Source: Pezicula radicicola (Eukaryota > Ascomycota > Leotiomycetes > Helotiales > Dermateaceae). From it: a stretch of DNA of 64,000 nucleotides. The position numbers and the translations under genes are program-made. Shown piece after piece: positions 57,021 through 64,000 of the stretch. Where the stretch lies: contig PDUO01000078.1 of the NCBI GenBank assembly GCA_003008705.1, forward strand, positions 62,001 through 126,000, written 5' to 3'. The notes under the pieces were generated by a model that had not been told where the DNA came from, did not search any database, and worked only from the letters and a program-made list of their open reading frames with translations. Position 1 is the first letter of the stretch. Each line of letters begins with the position of its first letter.

Positions 57021-58457
57021 ATGAATCTTCGTTCCGCAATTGCGCCGCCTCCAAACCCTCCATCCTGCGCCCATTCGCGATACATTAGCTTTTTGCACCC
57101 CGCATACGACGAACCAAGCAATACCCTCCTCCGACTCTACGCTCCCGATTTCCCTGGACACCGTGGACTCGACTTTCAATATGCGCTCGTGGCGTGTGGC
57201 ATAATTGCAGGCAATCGGTGGGATGGCTGGCTGACGCTGGACCGAAGCAGCAGTGAAGAAGCGCGTGTCCAGCCCGAGGACGGTATCTTGCAGGAAGCGA
57301 ATTATTACTTCCACCTCCCCCACCCCGCCGCCGCCCCTTCAGCAGCGCATGATCGAGAGGACAATTCCGACACGATGTCGTCGTCGCCACCCTACCAATA
57401 TCCGGTTGTCCCAACCTTTCAAGAATGGTCGTTTCCGACACAACTCCCAGAGTCCTGGATCCATCTTCTACCACCCCCCCCGCCTACCCAAACGTACTCG
57501 CAATCGGCTCTTTCTGTTGCCGTCAAGAATCGAGACACCTTTTGCCGGATAAGCGGTTGCAGAGATGCAGTACAGGCAGCCCACCTATGTCCACTGAGCG
57601 AGGAGCAATGGTTTCGGAAGAACAATATGGGACGGTATAGTAATGAGAGTAGTGCAAGGAATGGCATCAACAGCCCTGCGAACGCATATCTCCTGCGTGC
57701 CGACCTACACTACCTTCACGACTGTTTATATTTTGTGTTTGTGCCTAAGATCGGCCTTGATGGGACGCACCAGATGGTCTTCCATCTCACGGAGCCCCTG
57801 GATGAGATTGAGTCTTTATACCACAATCGCAGGGTACACCGACTTCAGGTCTCTCCAGAGTACCTCTTTGCTCGATTTGCTCGCACTATATTCCCATGTA
57901 TACAGGATTTCCTGTTAGCCCAGGTTCCGCGCCGTATAAAGATCGGTCATAGTACACCACAGATGATGACACCGACCGAGCTGGAAAGATTCTCAGTTAA
58001 GTCTACGAGATCTCGATCACATAGCCCTAGGAAGCGCAAGATTTCAACCAACTCTATCCCACCGTGTACAGAAGTGCGTGGCCATCAGACGAAGAGAATG
58101 AGGACGTCCCTAGACACCAAAACATCCGACCCCGATGTCCACGAGGCAGTCTCACCTGACCTACCTCCTACTACTTCTTTCGACAATAAAGTAACTGTAA
58201 GTCCAGGGACGAGCGAGCCTGCCACACCAGGCTCGGTTGCCTCCTTGAAAGTTCAGTGGCTGGCAAAGGAACGAGACCGGTCTGGTGTAGATGGTGCACT
58301 GGAAGCGGAACAAGAATGGCTAGAAGATGTATATGCTGGTAAAATCATGGTCGGTGATGAGGCCGTACGCTGGTTTGAGGCACAGGGGATTGAGATTCAA
58401 AGTGATGATGATTGTAACGGCGAGGAACGGATTCCCAAGGAGAGCGATGTCACATAG
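57021..58457 (+). CDS. HNH-endonuclease-domain protein of the fungal type, about 478 residues
   Basis: The frame is open from ATG 56799, but its first 74 codons are low-complexity Asn-Ile-Asn repeats coded by ATCAAC. The ATG at 57021 is the likelier start. The N-terminal part (YALVACGIIAGNRWDGWLTL) is a folded domain common in these proteins. The HNH core follows: NRDTFCRISGC, then AAHLCPLSEEQWF, then NAYLLRADLHYLHDCLYFVFVPK, with candidate metal-binding and catalytic His residues. The tail is Ser/Pro-rich, then basic, then acidic helix. Fungi carry many such HNH genes of unclear role, often in accessory regions. No inactivating change was seen. Confidence 0.75.
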   Translation: MNLRSAIAPPPNPPSCAHSRYISFLHPAYDEPSNTLLRLYAPDFPGHRGLDFQYALVACGIIAGNRWDGWLTLDRSSSEEARVQPEDGILQEANYYFHLPHPAAAPSAAHDREDNSDTMSSSPPYQYPVVPTFQEWSFPTQLPESWIHLLPPPPPTQTYSQSALSVAVKNRDTFCRISGCRDAVQAAHLCPLSEEQWFRKNNMGRYSNESSARNGINSPANAYLLRADLHYLHDCLYFVFVPKIGLDGTHQMVFHLTEPLDEIESLYHNRRVHRLQVSPEYLFARFARTIFPCIQDFLLAQVPRRIKIGHSTPQMMTPTELERFSVKSTRSRSHSPRKRKISTNSIPPCTEVRGHQTKRMRTSLDTKTSDPDVHEAVSPDLPPTTSFDNKVTVSPGTSEPATPGSVASLKVQWLAKERDRSGVDGALEAEQEWLEDVYAGKIMVGDEAVRWFEAQGIEIQSDDDCNGEERIPKESDVT

Positions 58458-58869
58458 CAATAGTACTACCTAGGATTAAAATGAGTTTCTCGCCGTATGC
58501 TGGCCACTTATTTCACAGTTGGTCTCTCAGGCGACGAGCACAAAGCCTGCTGAGGCTCTAGTGCCATGTTACAATCGCGATCGGTACACATCACTTCGTC
58601 GACGCTCCAAGACGAGACTTACCTTTGAACAATGTCTACCTACATTAAGAGCTCTGTAAAGGATCGAGAACCCTCTCCAAGCTTCTGGGCTACGAGAAGG
58701 CGCTTTAGCTTTGGGTAGCCTCGAATTGGTACTTCTCGAACCCACGTACCCGATCGGATAAGTCTTTTTTATCACCCACCCTCTCCAAGTAGTATCAGAG
58801 CTAGGGCATCTAGGGATCAACGAGATCAAAGACAAAACAACCAGACCCACCATTGTCCGGTACCTCATC
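58458..58869. other. No supported gene
   Basis: Short AT/GC-mixed flank after the HNH gene. A minus-strand frame at 58569-58901 has no motif. Confidence 0.4.
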
Positions 58870-59230
58870 GAAGAAGCAAGTGGTGAGGTCAATGCACACA
58901 CCGGCTACTTACTTTGGCTTTGCCCTCAACATCGCCTACCTCAGCATCAACCTCGACTACATCAGCTTCATCCTCAAAAAGGGCGCTGGGTCGACACTTA
59001 CGGTCGACAACCCATCTACTATGCCTCCCCTCCTTCAAGACCATCGACCACGTCCGGCTGCTCCTCGATGTAGGTACTGATTTCCGAGGGCGTAGATCTC
59101 TGGGCGAGGAGGAGAAGTGAGGATTGTGAGTGGGCAGCGCTGAAATTGACGGGCTATCATAGTGCGAATGAGGAGGTAGTGAAGTTGTTAACGCCGAGGG
59201 TAAAGAGTAGGATTGGGAAGTTTGGGATGT
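58870..59230 (+). pseudogene. Ankyrin-repeat-like relic
   Basis: Three linked plus-strand frames show ankyrin-like pieces: ALNIAYLSINLDYISFILKKGAG, then HVRLLLDVGTDFRGR and after a break EWAALKLTG followed by NEEVVKLL. The Leu-Leu-Leu-x-x-Gly spacing and the helical pairs fit ankyrin units. The frame changes twice and there is a TGA at about 59119, so this is a broken piece of a larger protein. Confidence 0.4.
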
Positions 59231-59412
59231 TAAGTTTTATTCCTCTAATCGTGGGCTACGCATAGAAGGGTATTGTAATGTTTGTTTGTTTGTGAGTTTA
59301 CTATACTCTATGTATTACTCCTTCTTACTCCTGGATTTTGAACTTTGAACTTTGAATTTTCTTTTTACATTATCTATTTTACTAATAATCCGAACACGGC
59401 ACCTGCGGTATA

Positions 59413-60049
59413 GTGCACGCTTACACGGAGTATCATCTCTCTTTCTTTCCTGTACAACATTATCAAGAACCAAAAAAGCATCAACGTACTACACACTCCT
59501 GCACTTGTTCTCATCATTCTGTTGGTTTGCACAGCCTTATCACGATCACGATTACGGTCGCTGCGGTTGTTACGATCATAGTCGCAGCGAATACTACAAG
59601 CACAGTTGCGATCATAGTCGCCATCACAGCCCTTCTGTGGTCTATAAAATGGCGCCAGGAAACCCAGAAACGAACTCCACCTACAACACCAACAAAGTCG
59701 AGCACACCCAGCCTAAGTACACTCAAACCGAAGGCGAGTATAACTGGACCTACTACTCCTTTCCTTGTTAACTAATCTACTAATACGCCAACTACCAGAT
59801 CATCCACCTCCATACATCTTGAATTATCCCAACGATACTCTGCATACGATGGACCAGGTATCTGACCCACAGAACGCTCCCCCGGCGCATAACCTGGAAA
59901 ACCATGGCTCCAGTCTGTATGCCAAACTGGGTTCCGAATGTTACTGTGGCTCCGAGGTTAAGCCACGCGATATTCTTTGCGGACTTGGAGGCATGATTAT
60001 CATGTACCTAGTTCTGCGCGCTTTCCGTAGCCTCATATGCCAAGCATAG
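59413..60049 (+). CDS. Hypothetical membrane-associated gene, splicing unresolved
   Basis: The frame at 59413-59775 has a long hydrophobic stretch rich in Ile, Val, Ala and Thr that would span a membrane, then a Thr/Pro/Lys-rich part. A second frame at 59765-60049 carries a Pro-rich part and a Cys/Gly-rich end with a final hydrophobic helix. A TACTAAT-like branch site and a ctaccag acceptor near 59799 suggest an intron between them, but no donor gives a clean phase. Family unknown. Confidence 0.25.
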
Positions 60050-61149
60050 TACGTGGTACCTGCAGACTTCTTCCCTCTCCTGTTACATTCACAGTCAGTG
60101 GTAAAGAGGTTGACCATTTTGCTCCCAGAATCGAACGGAGTCCTTCTTTATCACCGTCCGCCTTTCCTCTTTACGACATGGAAGTGTACATTAGTCTCAA
60201 TAAGTAAGAGGGGCTTCGTGCCTCTTCTTCCCTGCATGGTTTTTTTGGTTGATGTTGATAGTGTTAGTGAATATGGGTTGGCGAGGGTAGCAGACAACTG
60301 TAGCGTTGCTTTTCTTTCCTTCTGTGAATTAACTTGTATGGAAATCGAGATGCTGGGAATTTAACTTGATACGCTTGAATGTATACTACATCTGGTAACA
60401 AAGGGGAGGGGGGGAGCAGAGTTTAGGTTATTTAACCTCTTACCATACTGGTATAACATAGTTATCTTGAGGGAAGAAATCCAGCTAGTGGAAATGCTGC
60501 GACATTGCTCTCTGGTATAAGACTGCACTCTACTATGCATAGAAGGATAAATAGCTTTGGCTAAGTAACAGTGGCACCAATGTTTACCAATTATTCCATC
60601 GATGTACCACCTCTCCCTAGGACAATGGTATTAAGATACTGGTCGCAGAAGCTATGAACCAGGCTGTACCCGTCAAATCAACTCATTTCAACTTTTATTT
60701 TATAGTAGATCGATCTATTAATATGTGAAGCTTATCTCCAAGAAGCATCGAGCTCGGCTCTGACATCCTCGAACTCGTCAAAGGCCTGTCCATAGGTCTG
60801 CCGCAACGTCTCGCGCCGCATTGCATAGGGATAATAAAATGAAGGAAATGGGTGAGTCATTTGATATACTTCACTTGTGGATGGAGGAAAGAGTGATGGC
60901 TAATGATGAATAGGAATGTAGACGCTTGAGGATTTCGCATCTCATCTGGTATCTCTGGTATTACCGTGGCTCTGTTTACAAGAGCGTTAGGTTGGAGTAC
61001 ACAGGAGGTGGGGGTTTTCCCTCGACCAGGCTGAATATTCCAACAAGATTTGCGTGATTCTTCTTGAAATCCTGGCACTATTCCTTTGTTCCTGCACGGA
61101 GACTGAATTCCAAAGCATCAAATCTATGTTCGGTCAAGCCAAAGGGATC
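60050..61149. other. No supported gene
   Basis: A plus-strand frame at 60053-60364 and others lack motifs. AT-rich DNA with scattered purine tracts. Confidence 0.45.
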
Positions 61150-61380
61150 CTCTGGGTTACGAGAGGCGGTGCAGTTGGGGCAACAGAGCCCGGGAAAGCC
61201 ATCATTACAGGTCTTTCCCGCGAAACAGCTACGATTCTGCAGAGGAAGAAGAGGACGAAGATAGCTACACGAATGGAGATGATATGGAGTGGGAGGATAG
61301 TTTCGATGCTTCACTCAAAGATATAGATAAAACACCGAGCTTTATCGCTCGCGTCTCGTTTCGAAAGGCTGGCGTGACTA
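61150..61380 (+). pseudogene. Acidic fragment of an unassigned protein
   Basis: One plus-strand frame has a basic/aromatic start, an acidic EEEEDEDSYTNGDD run, a Trp-Glu-Asp-Ser motif and a segment FIARVSFRKAG. This recalls the acidic-plus-Arg/Ser box in fungal GATA-type regulators and related DUF proteins (weak). It has no start codon and stops soon after. Confidence 0.25.
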
Positions 61381-61949
61381 CGAGTACTGTACGAGTACTC
61401 TATCCCCGTCTCTCTTTTGACATCCACCAAAGTTGAGAACATCAAGTGATTGCAATGAATAGGATTTACGTATTTTAGAGCTGGATGGTATGTACACAGG
61501 TATTCCGCTGCTCCCAAAAAAAGCGACACCCTTGATGACGAGCGTTCCTGTATTGGCAGTCTCGGAGGAGAGACGTGCTAGATTTCTAGTTTTCTTGGTC
61601 GAGTATTTCAGTGTTTTGGAGGAGAGGTAGTGTTAGAGGCATCATCGTTTGGTGTTTTGGATAGTCCGGGTTTGCCATCAATATGACGGCATTTTCTCTG
61701 CTCAACTGCTTGCCTGCTCATCTGCTTAACCCGTGTGACTTATGTGTGATGGAGGCGTTTTCTCCTTCGTCGTAGAGATAGAAGAAGATGGTGAGGAGTG
61801 TGGGTCGTTTGGGATGTTGGACGGGGCTACGCCCCGGAGTTGGCTCTTGGTTCTAGTTGGTAGCAGGCTTATCCGTAGCTTCCGTCTTGGATTGTGGTTT
61901 TTATGGTTGCTGGTACTTGAAGGCGAAAGTATGCAAAAAATTACAGCTT

Positions 61950-62200
61950 GCATCCCCTCCGACTTCTTACCCCCTTTACCTTACCTCATCATTTGCTTCT
62001 TCCTTCTTAGCTTCCTCCTTTGTCTCTGGCTTCTCCAGATCATGGATAAGGTGGGTGGATGCTTCCTTGGACTCATTCAATTCCCGTGTCGCTTTTTCCA
62101 AGTTCTCCACCAAACTAGAGCTACTATCCTTTCCTCAATCTCGGCCGTCTTCGCCTTGACCTTCGATTGCAGTTGTGGGATTTCATCGTCATAAGAAAAG
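61950..62200 (-). pseudogene. Coiled-coil fragment
   Basis: The minus strand reads EIPQLQSKVKAKTAEIEER, then after a frame change Glu-Asn-Leu-Glu-Lys-Ala-Thr-Arg-Glu-Leu and a Lys/Glu-rich end with KEEAKKEEAND. The heptad-like pattern is a coiled coil. A frameshift at about 62115 breaks it, and no ATG was found. It may have been joined to the HIT-like frame upstream (62368-62706). Confidence 0.3.
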
Positions 62201-62367
62201 AACTCTTCGGAGACATCTTTGTTGTCGCGACCTTCTCTCCATTAGGTTCGCAGGTGGGTAGAATAGGCACTAATCTATCTAATGAGAGTGGATATAGCTT
62301 CAGAAAAAAATCCGGTTTACACCGAGTTTCGAGGTCAGCATAGCAATAGGCGTGCTGGGGACAGACC

Positions 62368-62706
62368 TCACATTCTCGTTCTGTAATTGCAACGGCCTAA
62401 CTTGCCCCCAAATTCCTTCCCTTCATCCGATATAAACACTTCTTCGCCCTGCTTCTTGAAAACATCAATCTCCTTGCTAACTTCTACTTTAATCAAGGCA
62501 CTCAAGTCTCTGCCCTCTTTATCCTCCAGTTTGATTCTCGGATCTTCGCCCAGGACAAGATTCTTTCGCTCAGCATTTGACATCTCGCTCGCCCCCACTG
62601 CGCTTCCTGACACCCCAACTCGTGGAATAATATGAAAATGCGCATGGGGAACAGTTTGTCCTGCGTCGGCTATTTCAAACTCATATTGCTTACCTAACGG
62701 TGCCAT
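62368..62706 (-). CDS. HIT-family protein, probably N-terminally truncated
   Basis: From the ATG at 62706 the frame has Asp-Ala-Gly-Gln-Thr-Val-Pro-His-Ala-His-Phe-His-Ile-Ile-Pro-Arg, the histidine triad (H-x-H-x-H) of HIT nucleotide hydrolases/transferases. Charged helices follow, ending in TAA. The usual 60-80 residues before the triad (core strands and nucleotide contacts) are missing; upstream DNA is AT-rich and shows no exon that would restore them. It is therefore probably a fragment of an HIT protein, though an undetected upstream exon is possible. Confidence 0.5.
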   Translation of the reverse strand: MAPLGKQYEFEIADAGQTVPHAHFHIIPRVGVSGSAVGASEMSNAERKNLVLGEDPRIKLEDKEGRDLSALIKVEVSKEIDVFKKQGEEVFISDEGKEFGGKLGRCNYRTRM

Positions 62707-63333
62707 TTTGAGATTTGCAAGTTGTACTGTTCAAGAAAGACAGCCTAGAAAACGCGCGACCGAGCTTCAAAATATTTTGACCGCTTTCACCCCTCCAAAA
62801 TATTCATACGAGACGAACTTAGGGGTAGGGTAACCCTAACGAACCCTGAAGGCATTTAGTCCTAACGTCAAGACAACGATATGATTAAGACAAAAATCCC
62901 ATGCTTCGTCTCCTTGAGACCCTCCAACTGAGTAATGTATATCAATCGCCTGTCGTAACTTGGATTCGTGGAATATTAGTGAAATGATGTTAAACTCATC
63001 AAGGAAATACTAAATCGAAGTTTCCAGCAATGCTCGCAGCTCGAAGCCACCTAGAGTTAAGATGATGGTGTAAGAGATCCAGAAACCACTGTATAAGGAG
63101 AGAGCAGTAGCACCAAAGGTATTTCCAACAGCTATTTCTTTACATGGTAATTAGGAACTGTTGTACCCTGCTCGACTTATGTACAACTTACCACATGCCA
63201 GCAAGCAATTAAACGAGTCTTCTGACATTCTTAGGCCTTTTGATGCGCTTGAGCGGCGGTGGTATAAGTTCGGAGTCATTCGAGCGACGCACTAAGGATG
63301 TAGATTTCGACTACTCTAAAGGTATGCTTACTG
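62707..63333. other. No supported gene
   Basis: AT-rich DNA with no convincing frame or motif. Confidence 0.45.
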
Positions 63334-63899
63334 CTAGATTTGATAATGTACATTGTATTGAGAGTTCCTGGGTCCAGGCAGGAGCTTGACGTCACAGCCA
63401 GCCTGGGCTAAATGGTTGCAAATGTCCAACTGGTATATTAGAATGGAGAGGGCACATTGTAACTCGCCGAGCAAAAAGTGTTTCTTGTGGTCGTTATCCG
63501 GGGGCGGTGTCACTCCCTCGTGCGAGCATAGAATAGCACCTGATACAAGGTCGAATATAGACTGGTGATTTGGTGTTGGTCGTAAAAGGTCGTGCTTCTT
63601 TGAGAGGATTGACGAAAGGCGCCAGAAGCGATGGCGACGGAGATGAAATGGACGAGCGAGAACACATTCCCAGGGCGAGGCCGGATCAATGCTGCAGGTC
63701 ATCCTCCGGGTCAGCAAACTTGGGGATAGCATAAAGGGAGAGGGAGAGGGAGAGGAGAGTAAGCGTACTTGCGAGACGAGAGTGTATTCAGACCATGTGT
63801 TGAGCAAGATAAGTCCGCACAGGCATCAGCAAGAAGATATGCCCATTCATTAGGACGGGGTTGACGATGATTGACAGCAGTTAGGAGGGCGGATGGCAT
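63334..63899 (-). CDS. Two-exon hypothetical protein, 162 residues (may extend upstream)
   Basis: Exon 1 is 63899-63769 from an ATG. The donor gtacgc and an acceptor cctgcag ending at 63692, with a gctgac branch-like site, define a 77-bp intron that joins exon 2 (63691-63334) in frame (phase 2). The protein has a Leu/Ala/Asp-rich start, a basic Arg/His stretch at the exon border (PFHLRRHRFWRLSSI), a Cys-containing middle and ends in TAG. I do not recognise it. The consistent splice phase supports a real gene. The start is unproven, and the gene may be longer beyond the window. Confidence 0.45.
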
Positions 63900-64000
63900 C
63901 TAATCCATGCCCAGGTTACACTGATTATCAACATTTGAAGGTGTGGGAGAGGGGGAGGGGGAGTTGCGAGCGGCCTGATGCTGGTGGTGGTGGTGGTGGT
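63900..64000. repeat. Purine and (GGT)n simple repeats at the right edge
   Basis: GGGAGGGGGAGGGGGAG near 63945-63963 and a (TGG)n run from 63982 to the end of the window. Confidence 0.75.

Noticed and set aside
60050..60364. Plus-strand frame of about 103 codons
   Set aside because: It has no start context, motif or splice partner, and the composition is ordinary for decayed DNA.
1..64000. tRNA genes, CRISPR arrays and bacterial-type operons
   Set aside because: I looked for tRNA B-box words (GGTTCGAATC-like) with a matching A box and for regularly spaced repeats and found none that fit. Gene structure is clearly eukaryotic.

Overview
The window looks like nuclear DNA of a filamentous ascomycete (Pezizomycotina). 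Genes carry short introns of about 58-127 bp with gtaagt/gtatgt-like donors and CTAAC/CTGAC-like branch points. A fungal highly-reducing-type polyketide synthase, a fungal HNH protein and a SAP/Ulp1 protein can be recognised, and a piece of fungal 28S rDNA is present. I cannot place the organism more finely. Coding density is low. Much of the window is AT-rich DNA in which old reading frames are broken by TAA, TAG and TGA, often where CAA, CAG or CGA would restore the frame. This is what repeat-induced point mutation (RIP) or long neutral decay would leave.

Region 1 (1-5.2 kb) holds two decayed minus-strand genes. Region 2 (5.2-8.6 kb) is a SAP plus Ulp1-type cysteine protease gene with a conserved spliced catalytic domain. 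Region 3 (8.6-18.2 kb) is a patchwork of gene pieces: C2-domain fragments, a COG3-like fragment, a CCHC zinc-knuckle frame and a gene with stops in a glutamine run. Within it lies a 441-bp MITE-like element with long terminal inverted repeats and a 9-bp target-site duplication. Region 4 (18.2-22.6 kb) is non-coding with microsatellites.

Region 5 (22.6-36 kb) is the healthiest part. It has two large single-exon membrane proteins (23.2 and 29.5 kb), a three-exon acidic protein on the minus strand (28.1-26.4 kb), a SAP protein (33.3 kb) that is a paralogue of the N-terminus of the Ulp1 gene, and a four-exon small coiled-coil gene (35.1-36.0 kb). A palindromic hairpin, a 132-bp foldback element and a three-copy tandem repeat lie between them.

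Region 6 (38-53 kb) is a gene graveyard. It contains a low-complexity pseudogene, an amidase relic, a 3' fragment of 28S rDNA, an MFS-like relic, a truncated polyketide synthase (KS-AT up to the DH border) and a divergent truncated MFS exporter. The last items look like the remains of a secondary-metabolite cluster. Region 7 (53-64 kb) has unassigned relics, an intact HNH-domain gene (57.0-58.5 kb), ankyrin-like and HIT-like fragments, and a two-exon minus-strand gene at the right edge.

No tRNA, CRISPR array, replication origin or bacterial-type operon was seen. All calls come from reading the sequence and from remembered family motifs. No database search was run.
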